NCBI GenBank assembly: GCA_025934755.1 | Contig: JAICWQ010000005.1 | Span: forward strand, 1-44,544 | Reading direction: 5' to 3' | Source: Chthoniobacterales bacterium | Lineage (GTDB): Bacteria; Verrucomicrobiota; Verrucomicrobiia; Chthoniobacterales; UBA10450 | DNA: 44,544 bases | Shown: piece after piece, positions 25,515 through 36,100 of the stretch | How the letters are laid out: each line of letters opens with the position of its first letter | How positions within the stretch are numbered: position 1 is the stretch's first letter | Translations under genes and position numbers: made by a program | The notes under the pieces: generated by a model | Databases searched by the model: none | Told to the model about the DNA's origin: nothing | What the model saw: the letters and a program-made list of their open reading frames with translations, nothing else

Positions 25515-28232
25515 ATGGAAAGCACTGACTGGATCGGAAAGAAGACGGCCGGATCGTTCCATCCCGCGCAGGTCAAGGCGGCGCTGATCCAAATAAACGA
25601 AGTCTGGCCGGCGGATTATCCTCCGCTGCGGGCGCTCGTCGAAAATTTTCCGCCCGGAGAAAAAGCTCTACTCCATCTTCTTGCCTTCTCCAGCATCTCG
25701 GTAACCCGCATCGTCCGTTATCCCGAGCTGTTAGTCTGGCTTGCCGAGCCTGAAACTTGCACTCGTGGGCGAGGCCGCGCCGAAATGACGGGCGCTCTTG
25801 ACGGACTCGCTAATGAAAATATTTCGGCGGACAACTTTCGGGCTTTGCGGCGCTGGAAAAGCCAGGAGATGACCCGGATCGCCCTGCGGGAAGTGACAAA
25901 CGCGGCCGATCTCGAAGAAACAACTGCCGAATTGTCACAAGTTGCCGAGATTTGCATTGGCGAAGTGTTCGCTCACTGGAATTCCAGACTGCGTGAATCG
26001 GCCGGCTCGCCGGCTGCCGAGTTCGCAGTCCTGGCCCTGGGAAAGTTGGGGGGACGCGAATTAAACCACAGCTCCGACGTCGATTTGATCTTTCTCTACA
26101 CTGAAGAAGGCGAAATTTCGCCACGGCTGTCAAATCATCAATGGTTCAACCGATTGGCCGAGAAAATCCTGGAAACATTTACGACACCCCACGCCGAAGG
26201 GGGCCTCTTCCGAGTCGATCTTCGACTGCGCCCAGAAGGATCGGCCGGTCCGCTCGCACGCTCTCTCGAAAGCATGGAAAATTATTACGCGGGATTCGGT
26301 GAAACCTGGGAGCGTATCGCCTTGATCAAAGCGCGGGGCATCGCCGGCAGTCGTGAGCTCGCCTATGAATTCCTGCGTCAACATCAACCGTTCGTCTATC
26401 CGCGCAGTCCTACACCGGACCTGCTTAACGAAATTGCCGGTATCAAGCGCCGGATCGAACACGATGCCGCCGAAGATCTGGAGCGGGATGTCAAACTCGG
26501 CCGGGGCGGAATTCGTGAAATTGAGTTCGTGGTCCAGACCCTCCAATTCATTCATGGCGGCCGTCATGCCTTTCTCCAGGAGACAAATACCCTGCGCGCG
26601 TTGGCAGAATTGGGCCGGCTTGAGCTCATTGAGCACGCCGAAGTCCTCGATCTCGACCGGGCCTATCGCTTCCTTCGCCGGGTCGAGCACCGTTTGCAAA
26701 TCGAAGCGGAACACCAAACCCATACCGTACCACGCGATTCGTCTGCGGTGGAAATGCTGGCCCACAGTCTCGGTTTTGAATCGAGTAGAAAGTTCAACGC
26801 GCAGTTGCGAGATACAATGCACAGAGTCCGATCGGTTTTTGATCGGGTTATCAGCGCCCGCTCCCCGGAAACCGCGCAACTCGATTTAACAGACTTTAAA
26901 GATGAAAAGGCCGCCGTCCGATCGCTAAGCGATTTGTTAAAACCAACTTCGGCATCGCACATCGCCCCGCGGACAAAGCAAATTTTTGCAAAACTACGGC
27001 CTGCGCTGCTTGCTCAAATCGGAAAAACGGCCGACCCGGATGCGACTCTGAACCAATTCGTTCGCTTCGTACAGGCCTATGGTTTGCGAGGCTTACTTTT
27101 TGAATTACTCGCCACTAATCCAACGTTGCTTGAACTTGTAACGAAGACTTTTGATCGAAGTCGATTTGCCGCCGACTTGTTGATTCGCCGGCCCCAGCTG
27201 CTTGAGGAAATCACCCGGGACAAGAGCTTTAACCGTCCACGTTCCATTGCGGAACATTTTGCTCGGCTTCGCTCCTTCGGAGCCACCGCGATCAATTTGG
27301 AGCCCGTCCGGGCCTACCGGCAACGGCAGACCTTGCGAATCATCATGCGTGACGTTCTCGGCGTCGCTAAATCGTCCACAATATTCTCGGAACTATCCGA
27401 TCTGGCCGAAGCGTGCGTCTGTTTCACAAACCAACTCCTCGGCGGGGACGATCTGACCATTATCGCGTTGGGGAAATTTGGCGGACGCGAATTAAATTAC
27501 GGGGCGGACCTCGATATAATTTTTATCGGTGACGATAGTCGCCCGGCCCAAAACTTGATCACCGCTGTTACCCAGCCCAGCGCGGAAGGAATGATTGCGT
27601 CGCTGGATGCACGCCTCCGCCCTGATGGCGAGAAAGGCGCGCTGGTTGCGCCGCTGGCTGCATATGAATCGTATTATCGAGAGCGAGCTCAGTTATGGGA
27701 AATCCAGGCCCTGACCCGAGCACGGCCGATTACCGGGCCGTCGCAGGGCGCGTATCTCGAGAACATCCGACCGATTTGGCACAAGGTCGGCCAACAATCC
27801 GATCTCTTCCCGAAGATTGACGGGATGCTTGAGCGGATTCATCGCGAGCGTGGAAGCAGCTCCGGATTTCTCGACTTCAAAACCGGAATTGGCGGAATGA
27901 TTGAAGCCGAATTTCTAGTTCAGGCTTTGCAAATGCGGAGTGGGATTTGGGAGACCAACTTCGAATCGGCAGTTGGGCGTTTAGTTGAGGATGGCGCGAT
28001 CTCGACGGTCGATGCTCGCCGACTTATCGAGAGTTACAATTTCCTCCGGAGCATCGAAACAGCTCTGCGTCGATTTGAAAACAAGAATGTCGCGGGCTTA
28101 CCCGCGGCCCCGGAAGAGCAGGCAAAATTATCGAAATGGCTCGGCTACAAAGCAGCCGACACTTTTGGAAGTGAATACGACGCGGTACGCCAGACGATTC
28201 ACGCGCTCTATGAGCGGTACCTCAAATCGTAA
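25515..28232 (+). CDS. glnE: Bifunctional glutamine synthetase adenylyltransferase/deadenylyltransferase
   Basis: Two nucleotidyltransferase modules: LALGKLGGRELNHSSDVDLIFLY and IALGKFGGRELNYGADLDIIFIG; GRGGIREIEFVVQTLQ and GGMIEAEFLVQALQ. Confidence 0.95.
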   Translation: MESTDWIGKKTAGSFHPAQVKAALIQINEVWPADYPPLRALVENFPPGEKALLHLLAFSSISVTRIVRYPELLVWLAEPETCTRGRGRAEMTGALDGLANENISADNFRALRRWKSQEMTRIALREVTNAADLEETTAELSQVAEICIGEVFAHWNSRLRESAGSPAAEFAVLALGKLGGRELNHSSDVDLIFLYTEEGEISPRLSNHQWFNRLAEKILETFTTPHAEGGLFRVDLRLRPEGSAGPLARSLESMENYYAGFGETWERIALIKARGIAGSRELAYEFLRQHQPFVYPRSPTPDLLNEIAGIKRRIEHDAAEDLERDVKLGRGGIREIEFVVQTLQFIHGGRHAFLQETNTLRALAELGRLELIEHAEVLDLDRAYRFLRRVEHRLQIEAEHQTHTVPRDSSAVEMLAHSLGFESSRKFNAQLRDTMHRVRSVFDRVISARSPETAQLDLTDFKDEKAAVRSLSDLLKPTSASHIAPRTKQIFAKLRPALLAQIGKTADPDATLNQFVRFVQAYGLRGLLFELLATNPTLLELVTKTFDRSRFAADLLIRRPQLLEEITRDKSFNRPRSIAEHFARLRSFGATAINLEPVRAYRQRQTLRIIMRDVLGVAKSSTIFSELSDLAEACVCFTNQLLGGDDLTIIALGKFGGRELNYGADLDIIFIGDDSRPAQNLITAVTQPSAEGMIASLDARLRPDGEKGALVAPLAAYESYYRERAQLWEIQALTRARPITGPSQGAYLENIRPIWHKVGQQSDLFPKIDGMLERIHRERGSSSGFLDFKTGIGGMIEAEFLVQALQMRSGIWETNFESAVGRLVEDGAISTVDARRLIESYNFLRSIETALRRFENKNVAGLPAAPEEQAKLSKWLGYKAADTFGSEYDAVRQTIHALYERYLKS

Positions 28233-28237
28233 ATCAA

Positions 28238-28759
28238 TTAAACGCTCACCAGCAACTTTGCGAGCTCGCGCAGGATCAAGAACGTTGCAACCATTCCGCC
28301 CAGAATGACGAGGATCACCACTCCGAAAATCAAGATGACGAAAATCTTGTCCCCTTTGGTGGAGCGATGCGGCGTATCGAGATGTGCCCGAATCAATTCG
28401 TAATTGCGGGTATTGGCGGTGAACCAGAACGCGAAAACCGAGCCGACAACTGGAACGATTCCCACAAGCTCGTTGATCAGAACGTTGAGGGCCATGCGAC
28501 TGAGTAAAATCTTGGGCACGCCGCGCCGAATGCCGTAGGCCAGGACCGACACGGAAACCAGGGCGGCGGCAATATCGCCAAATCCAGGAATAAGATCGAT
28601 AATGGGATTTAGCCCGAGCTGTTTCTTCAATCCAGGAATCCGGATTAACCGGTCCATCAGGACCGAGACGAATTTGAACACAGATTCGAGGGAACTGCGC
28701 CGCTGCCGTTGTTCCTCCGGAGGAAGCAACTCCCATTCAACGTCCGCCGCCTTGTTCAT
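28238..28759 (-). CDS. DUF4112 domain-containing membrane protein
   Basis: LMDRLIRIPGLKKQLGLNPIIDLIPGFGDIAAALVSVSVLAYGIRRGVP...NVLINELVGIVPVVGSVFAFWF; start MNKAADVEW. Confidence 0.82.
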   Translation of the reverse strand: MNKAADVEWELLPPEEQRQRRSSLESVFKFVSVLMDRLIRIPGLKKQLGLNPIIDLIPGFGDIAAALVSVSVLAYGIRRGVPKILLSRMALNVLINELVGIVPVVGSVFAFWFTANTRNYELIRAHLDTPHRSTKGDKIFVILIFGVVILVILGGMVATFLILRELAKLLVSV

Positions 28760-28902
28760 ACTGTTGGGTGCCGTAACAATTAACCCCCGCTCTGGCCAGA
28801 GGTCACGCGAGAGTTCCTTCCAGCCGGCTAATTTCGAGGAAACGCCGGCCCGCGCATGGATAAAACGCGCGAACAACAGCTCCGACCCGAGCTCGCAGCG
28901 TC

Positions 28903-30255
28903 TCAGCCCGGAATCTCTTTCAACATCTGCACGTTCGTCGGAAACTTTTTCACGAACATCAGCAGGCGTTGAATCGCCTCTTCCGGCTTATGGCCGGCAA
29001 GGCCGCGTCGAATCAAATTGATCTTTTCGAGCTCCCACGGCTGCAGAAGCAACTCTTCCCGCCGCGTTCCGGAAAGGAAGATGTCGATCGCTGGATAGAT
29101 TCGCTGGTCGCTGATTTTCCGATCGAGGACCATTTCCATGTTCCCGGTACCCTTGAATTCCTGGAAAATCAGTTCGTCCATTCGGCTGCCGGTTTCGATC
29201 AGGGCGGTAGCCACGATGGTGAGCGAGCCCGCCTCCTCGGTGTTGCGGGCGGCGGCGAAGATTTTTCTCGGAATTTCCATTGCGCGAGCATCGATACCGC
29301 CGCTCATGGTCCGGCCGCCACCGGACATTGCATTGTTAAACGCGCGGGCAGTTCGGGTAATCGAATCGAGCAAAATGAAAACGTGCTGACCGGCTTCCAC
29401 CAAACGTTTAGCCCGCTCGATGGCGAGCTGAGCGATCCGGGTATGACTCTTGATGTCGCTATCGTTTGAGCTGGCAATGATTTCCGCTTTCGGATGCGAG
29501 CGTTTGAAATCAGTGACCTCTTCCGGCCGTTCATCAACCAGAAGAATAATCAGCTTCATCTCGGGGTGATTTTTCGTCACCGCATCGGCGATGTGATGGA
29601 GCAAAGTGGTCTTGCCGGTGCGGGGCGGCGCGACAATTAAGCCGCGCTGGCCCATGCCAAGCGGGGTCATCAAATCCATGACCCGGGTCGTGTAACGATC
29701 GGGAACGGTCTCGAGCTTGATTCGCTTGTTCGGATTGATCGTGGTCAGCTCTTCGAATGGGCGCAGTCCCTGATATTTCGGCGGATCCTCGCCGTTAATC
29801 GTGAGAAGTTTGATTAGCTGTGGTCCGCGATTTCCTCGACGGGTTTCGCCATAAATCCACATACCGTCACGGAGAGCGAAGCGCCGCACGATTTCCGGGG
29901 TGACGAAAATGTCCTGCGGAGTTTGAACGAAATTACGCTTCGGATCGCGCAGAAACCCGAAGCCTTTGCCTGAGATCTCGATGATACCTTCACCAAATTC
30001 CGGTTCACGCTCCGCTTGTTCGCCTTCGGGGGCGCCCTCTAAAGTTTCGGTGCCAACGGGATCGCCACTGCCGGAACCGGGTCCGTCAGCGCGCGGTTCG
30101 TTGTAGGGCTCGTTGAAATTATCGTTTCGGTCGCCACGATTGTAATAGCGGCGCCGTCCATAACGGCGGCGCCCACGAGGGCGACGTTGCTCGGATGGAG
30201 CGGACGTTGATCCGGTGTCCAGCGGCGGCGGCTGGTTTTGGTTTTCTTCGTTCAT
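28903..30255 (-). CDS. rho: Transcription termination factor Rho
   Basis: GLIVAPPRTGKTTLLHHIADAV, LLVDERPEEVTDF, RGG-rich N-terminal extension RRPRGRRRYGRRRYYNRGDRNDN. Confidence 0.96.
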   Translation of the reverse strand: MNEENQNQPPPLDTGSTSAPSEQRRPRGRRRYGRRRYYNRGDRNDNFNEPYNEPRADGPGSGSGDPVGTETLEGAPEGEQAEREPEFGEGIIEISGKGFGFLRDPKRNFVQTPQDIFVTPEIVRRFALRDGMWIYGETRRGNRGPQLIKLLTINGEDPPKYQGLRPFEELTTINPNKRIKLETVPDRYTTRVMDLMTPLGMGQRGLIVAPPRTGKTTLLHHIADAVTKNHPEMKLIILLVDERPEEVTDFKRSHPKAEIIASSNDSDIKSHTRIAQLAIERAKRLVEAGQHVFILLDSITRTARAFNNAMSGGGRTMSGGIDARAMEIPRKIFAAARNTEEAGSLTIVATALIETGSRMDELIFQEFKGTGNMEMVLDRKISDQRIYPAIDIFLSGTRREELLLQPWELEKINLIRRGLAGHKPEEAIQRLLMFVKKFPTNVQMLKEIPG

Positions 30256-30327
30256 AACTTTGCAAAAAGGCAGATCGTTCGCCGCGGCGAGCGGACCGCC
30301 AATTTTCAGCGGAAGGAAATTACTTTT

Positions 30328-31083
30328 TCAGACTGGCAACTTGGCCAGCATTTCGTCGGGGATATCTAGATTTGAATAGACGTTCTGAACGTCATCATCG
30401 TCTTCGAGGGCATCACACAAGCGCAGCACCTGCCGGACCACGTCCTCATCGGCCAGCGGCACAGTTGTATCAGGGATGAAGGTAAACTTTTGCCCATCAG
30501 TCGTAACATTCGCTTTCTTGAGTGCATCAGCTACAGCGTAGAGCCGATCGTGCGAGGTGGTTATAAGATACTGATCTTCCTCAGTTGTCAACTCTTCAGC
30601 CCCAGCCTCCAAAGCAACTTCCAGAAGGCGATCTTCGTCGATTGCATTGCGTGGAACCACGATCTGGCCCTTCTTGTGAAACATATATGAAACACTGCCG
30701 GCCGATCCGAGGTTGCCGTTATTTTTAGTGAAAATGCTTCGGACCTCCGCAGCGGTGCGGTTCTTGTTGTCGGTGGCCGCCTCCACAATGATGGCCACGC
30801 CCGCCGGCCCATAGCCCTCGTAGATGATTTCTTCGTAGTTCGCTGCCTCTGCTCCTTCGCCCGTACCGCGTTTGATGGCGCGCTCAATGTTGTCGTTCGG
30901 CATGCTTTGGGCGCGGGCCGCTTGAATCGCGCTGCGCAGCCGGGGATTGCCAGCCGGATCGCCCCCGCCCGTTTTCGCCGCGATGCTGATCTCCTTCGAG
31001 AACTTGCTAAAGATCCGCCCGCGTTTCGCGTCGATCGCGCCTTTGAACCGCTTGACCTTCGACCATTTGCTATGCCCCGCCAT
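30328..31083 (-). CDS. YebC/PmpR-family regulator/translation factor
   Basis: MAGHSKWSKVKRFKGAIDAKRGRIFSKFSKEISIAAKTGGGDPAGNPRLRSAIQAARAQSMPNDNIERAIKRG. Confidence 0.96.
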   Translation of the reverse strand: MAGHSKWSKVKRFKGAIDAKRGRIFSKFSKEISIAAKTGGGDPAGNPRLRSAIQAARAQSMPNDNIERAIKRGTGEGAEAANYEEIIYEGYGPAGVAIIVEAATDNKNRTAAEVRSIFTKNNGNLGSAGSVSYMFHKKGQIVVPRNAIDEDRLLEVALEAGAEELTTEEDQYLITTSHDRLYAVADALKKANVTTDGQKFTFIPDTTVPLADEDVVRQVLRLCDALEDDDDVQNVYSNLDIPDEMLAKLPV

Positions 31084-31203
31084 ATCGGGTTTTCAGATAA
31101 AGATTTCCTGACGAGTAAGATTCCAAGAGCACGCCGCGAACTGCGGACGTGGAGAAATTACCAAGCGCTATTCAAGCCGGGGCCGGGCACTTTGTCAATC
31201 CAA

Positions 31204-33015
31204 CTAAGCGGCCCGGTTGGCTGCCCGTTTGCGGGCGGTTGCGTCAAGAATATGCTTCCGAAGCCGCAATGATTTTGGGGTCGCTTCGACGTACTCGTCG
31301 ACGTCGATGTACTCCAGCGCGCGTTCAACGCTCATCCGCAAAGGCGTTTCCAATTGAATCCCCTTGCCTTCTCCCTGGCTGCGCATGTTGGTCAGATGTT
31401 TTGCTTTGCACGGGTTCACCGGCAAGTCGTCGGGGCGCGCATTTTCGCCCACGATCATCCCTTCGTAGACGTCTTCCTGCGGCCCGATAAACAAACGGCC
31501 GCGTTCCTGAATGCTGTTGAGTGCGTAAGCGGTGCTGATGCCGCCTTCCATGGAAACGAGAACCCCGCGACCGCGATTGGCGAGCTCGCCCTTGAACGGG
31601 GCGTATTCCCGGAACAGATGGCTCATCAAGCCTTCGCCGCGGGTCAGGTTGATTAAATCTGTCTCCAAACCAATCAGCCCTCGGGTGGGAATAATCGCCT
31701 CAATCGAAACGCGAGCACCGTGGTGATGAACCCCGGTAACGTCGGCTTTGCGATTGGCTAGAGATTGCAAAACGTCGCCCAGGCTATCCTTCGGCAGATC
31801 GACGTAGAGATTTTCAAGGGGCTCAAGCAGGTTGCCCAAATCATCCCGATGGAAGATGACTTCCGGGCGCGAAACCATCATCTCGTAGCCTTCGCGCCGC
31901 ATCTGCTCGACCAGGATGGCAATTTGCATTTCTCCACGAGCGTGAATTTCGAAAGCACCCGCGGTATCGGTATCATTGACCTGTAACGACACGTTTGCGC
32001 GCGTCTCCCGCTGCAAGCGGTCCTTCAAATGGCGCGCCGTAACAAATTTGCCTTCGCGACCGGCGAATGGAGAATCGTTTACCAAAATCCGCATCCGAAT
32101 CGTCGGCGGATCGATATCGACAAAGGAGAGCGGTTTCCGCTCTTCCGAATCGGTCAAAGTTTCGCCAATGCGAATTTCTTCGAAAGCAGTAAGCCCGATG
32201 ATATCGCCGGCCGACGCCTCTTTGATCTGAACCTGTTCGAGGCCGGAATAGGTAAAAATCGCGGTGACGGTCGCGCGCTCCGGCGCGCCATCATGATGAA
32301 GGCAAACTAGAGAATCTCCGACGCGAACCTGGCCGCTGACAATTCGTCCCAGGGCGATTCGCCCGAGGTAATCGCTGTAATCGAGATTCGAAACGAGCAT
32401 TTGAAAGAAGGGATCGTTTGAGATCTCGGGAGCGGGGACCGATTCGACAATAGTTTCAAAGAGGGGCGTCATGTTCTCGCTCTTATCGGTCAAGTTTCGT
32501 TTGGCAAAACCTTCCTTCGCGCTGGCATAGACAATCGGAAAATCGAGCTGCTCGTTAGTGGCCTTTAGTTCGACAAAGAGATCGAACACCAGATCGAGAA
32601 CTTCGTGCGGGCGGGCGTGCTCCCGGTCAATCTTGTTAATGACGACGATCGGTTTGAGATGGTTTTCGAAGGCCTTGCGGAGGACGAATCGGGTCTGCGC
32701 TTGGGGCCCGTCGTGAGCGTCGACCACCAGCAAAACGCCGTCGACCATCTTCATGATGCGCTCTACTTCGCCTCCGAAATCGGCATGACCTGGAGTGTCG
32801 ACGATATTGATGCGATATCCGTTCCATTGGAATGCGGCGTTCTTCGCCCGGATGGTGATACCTTTTTCGCGTTCGAGGTCCATCGAATCCATCACTCTCT
32901 CGTCAACCTTTTGGTTCTCCCGAAACGTGCCCGACTGACGCAGGAGCTGGTCAACCAGGGTTGTCTTACCGTGGTCGACGTGCGCGATTATAGCGATATT
33001 GCGGATTTTTTGCAT
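31204..33015 (-). CDS. typA: Translational GTPase TypA/BipA
   Basis: IRNIAIIAHVDHGKTTLVDQLLRQSGTF..., VDTPGHADFGGEVERIM, FREYAPFKGELANRGRGVLVSMEGG. Confidence 0.96.
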   Translation of the reverse strand: MQKIRNIAIIAHVDHGKTTLVDQLLRQSGTFRENQKVDERVMDSMDLEREKGITIRAKNAAFQWNGYRINIVDTPGHADFGGEVERIMKMVDGVLLVVDAHDGPQAQTRFVLRKAFENHLKPIVVINKIDREHARPHEVLDLVFDLFVELKATNEQLDFPIVYASAKEGFAKRNLTDKSENMTPLFETIVESVPAPEISNDPFFQMLVSNLDYSDYLGRIALGRIVSGQVRVGDSLVCLHHDGAPERATVTAIFTYSGLEQVQIKEASAGDIIGLTAFEEIRIGETLTDSEERKPLSFVDIDPPTIRMRILVNDSPFAGREGKFVTARHLKDRLQRETRANVSLQVNDTDTAGAFEIHARGEMQIAILVEQMRREGYEMMVSRPEVIFHRDDLGNLLEPLENLYVDLPKDSLGDVLQSLANRKADVTGVHHHGARVSIEAIIPTRGLIGLETDLINLTRGEGLMSHLFREYAPFKGELANRGRGVLVSMEGGISTAYALNSIQERGRLFIGPQEDVYEGMIVGENARPDDLPVNPCKAKHLTNMRSQGEGKGIQLETPLRMSVERALEYIDVDEYVEATPKSLRLRKHILDATARKRAANRAA

Positions 33016-33124
33016 GGATCAGTCCTGTGGGGGCCAAAGGAAGCGCGGAATATGCCGCGTACGGCGCAGAAATCAACCCTTGAGCCGGAACAGGTGCGGC
33101 CTTGGGAGTTAGGCGCAAAAGCAA

Positions 33125-33156
33125 AATGGGCGGGACAGCTTCCTGTCCCGCCCATT
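33125..33156 (-). terminator. Intrinsic terminator of the beta-propeller gene
   Basis: Perfect 14-bp stem AATGGGCGGGACAG-cttc-CTGTCCCGCCCATT; on the minus strand it is followed by TTGCTTTTGC. Confidence 0.8.
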
Positions 33157-33175
33157 CGTAATTAACCGTTAGCCC

Positions 33176-36100
33176 TTAGTAGAGAGGCAGTGTCCAGACG
33201 CTGAGGCCGTGGGTCGCCGCGTATAGCACGCGCGCGTTCGGATTGATCGACAGATGCGGTACTTCGACGATCGGCATTCCGATTCCCGCGATGTCCCATT
33301 GTTGGGTGCCGGCCTTCATTCGGAACACAGCAAAGTCCGAACTGGTGTACAAGTCTCCGGTCAGCGGATCAAACACCACCGAGGTCAGCGGAATATCCGG
33401 CAGATTGAAGGAGATGTTTGTAAACGTAGCCGTGCCAGCACCGCTCCAGCTCACGCTGAATACGTGCCCGGGCTGACTTGGCGTAGACGCGCTATACCCC
33501 GAGTAAGTTACCCATGCATGGAAAGTATTGACTGGATCGACTGCGACTCCGGTTACGACGCGTGAAGGATCAGGCGTAGTGCCAGGGACATTATGTGGAT
33601 CCAAGCGGTTCCAGGTAACGCTGGCCGCCGGACCGTCCACGTTCGTGCTGATGAATAAACGAGCACCGGTTGTGCCGGCCCAAGCGACGTTGGTGTTGCT
33701 GGTCGTTCGCTCAATTACGTTGACGTCTCCGCCCGTGCGGTCGGCGCCATAGAACGTGCCGATCAAGGATCCCGAGGTGTTAGAACCAGCCGGGCCGCCC
33801 AGACGGACAAAGTCGCCGCATCCGGGTTGAGCCGCTGAGGTTGTGAACTCAGGACAATTCGCTTCGAGGAACGCCTGATTTCCGCCCCAATCCTGGGTTC
33901 GCCAGACACCGAAGGAACCTTCGAAGATGGTGCCGGCTGCGCCAGGGTTCGGATCAGCAATGATTGGAGGATAAAACAGCGCGCCTTCGGGACTGTTTTC
34001 CATTGGTGAGCCGATAATTACCCACTTAGTCGGGTCTCCGTTCTGGAAGTTGGCGTCATGGGCTTGGCCGGTGAACGTATTGAAACGCAGGAACGAATTG
34101 TTCCGGTTGAATCCGGTCTGGCCGCCATCGCCATAGATTTCCTGGTTCCAGGTAGACGAACCGAACGTTTGATACGTTCCGTTGTCCTGCGTTCCACCCT
34201 GAACGTTGAACTGGTTTTGGTAGGAAAACGACACGCTGTTAAACTGCAGGGTGGAAAGCCCCGCGTTCATACCAGTGAAGATGGTAGTGGGGACACCGCA
34301 TACCGTCGGAGCAGGACACGGAGGCGATCCCAAGAGCAAGGCGCACTGAGAGGCGTTGCCCGTCCCTGCTGGATAGGTGCGCGATCCGCACTGGCCCGAG
34401 ATATCGCTCAGGGTGCCACTGGATCTGACAATTCCGCCGTCCGAACCTTCAAAGAAGAGGAACGGGCTTCCAGGAACCGTGAGGAGGGCGTGCTGGTCGG
34501 GATGGATCCCGTTCGGTGCGATTGCATTCGGCTGACAGCATGTTCCAGCGGGAGTGCCGTTATTTTGCGCATCCCAGGTTGCGTCAGACCAGAAGACGCC
34601 GTTGCCGGCATCGGTCGCGAAGACAACGCCGCGGCAATCAGAGCCGTGGCCGCACTCGTTGTAAGTAAAGGAACCAGCGACATAAACGATGTCGGGGAAT
34701 CCAGGTGGCGTGTAGATAACGTTGTCATACCAACATTGACCTGTGCAGTAATCGTCGATCGCCTCGTAGGTTTGAAGCGCATTCAGGTCGGTGAAGGTGG
34801 CGGCAGTATTGACATTGTCGCTGCGGAAGACATGCGCAACTGTGCCGCCTTGAGCTGTACCGACATCGCCGCAGCCGGCATACATACGGGTAACGCCGGC
34901 GGCCAGGGGAGGGCCACTCGTGACATCGAATGCGCAACGAGCAACGTTGATCGCATTGGTCGAAGGCGTCTTAATCTGAGTCCAGGTACTGCCGGCATCC
35001 AACGAACGATAGATGCCGCCGCTGGGGGTCGCCGCACCGGGGAAGGCCGCTGCGTAAACAATATTGTGATTGTTAGGATCAAGCTCGACCTCGGTCACAC
35101 CGCGGATCGAAGCCTGCGGATCGCCACCGACGCAGGAGGCCGGGCAGTTGTTACCGCCGTCCCAAATAAAGGTGAAGGTATTGCCGCCGTCGGTTGATTT
35201 AAACAATCCGAACGGAGGACGCGGAACCGGGGGATTCGAGGTCGGACCGCCATAAGTCTCATCGATACCGCGCACACTACGAGCCGAGGAAACGTAAAGG
35301 ACGTTCAGGTTCGTTGGATCGACTACAATGTCGCTGACCGCGCGGCCGAAAAACGCGTTACCGGTGTAGGTACCGTTGCTGCCGCTTCCATTCGAAAACG
35401 TGGTAATCGGGCCGATTTGAGCATTCAAAATTTGCCAGGTGTTACCGCCGTCGGTCGATTTCATAATGCCCAACCCTGCTTCGGAGTCGGCCGAGGCATT
35501 CGGTTCACCCGTGCCTACGTAAAGAATCCCGTTCGCGGTTGCGTTATCGACAAATGTCAATGCGCCAATCGCGTTGCTCATGACGTTCAACCCAGTCAGG
35601 AACTGCCAACTCGGGCTGGCCGCCAAAGCGTTTGTCGTCCTCCAGACACCGCCGCCTGCGGCGCCAATCCAAACCCGGCAAAACGCCGGAGTGCATGCGT
35701 TATGCGTATCGAGCGCCATAGCCGTGATTCGGCCGGATTGAGTGGACTGCGAACCGGTGAAAGTCAGAATATTCGGGTCGATTGCCGTGCTCGGGCCGAT
35801 CAATGACCAGGAGTTAAATCGAGGAGCCTCTGGCTTCCCCTTCTTATTTTTCGCCGTAACCTTGCCGGTCCCACTGGTGCCGGTCGGCTGATTACTCGCC
35901 GAGGAGGCCTGGAACCGCCGCCAACTGACTACGCTGTTCAGCTGTTGGCTGAACGGAGTCTCAGTGAAAGGAAAAGCGCGCATAGCCGCTTGTTCCTCGG
36001 CTGCGGTGGCCGGACTTTGGAAGGAACCATCCTTGTCGGATTTTTCGCTTCCGGAGCCAGCGACGCTGTCCTTCAGAGAGGACTTGACCTTGGCTGTGCC

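Noticed and set aside
34058-35197. 379-aa plus-strand ORF
   Set aside because: Antisense to the Asp-box beta-propeller; low-complexity Arg/Gly/Val-rich translation without domain signals.
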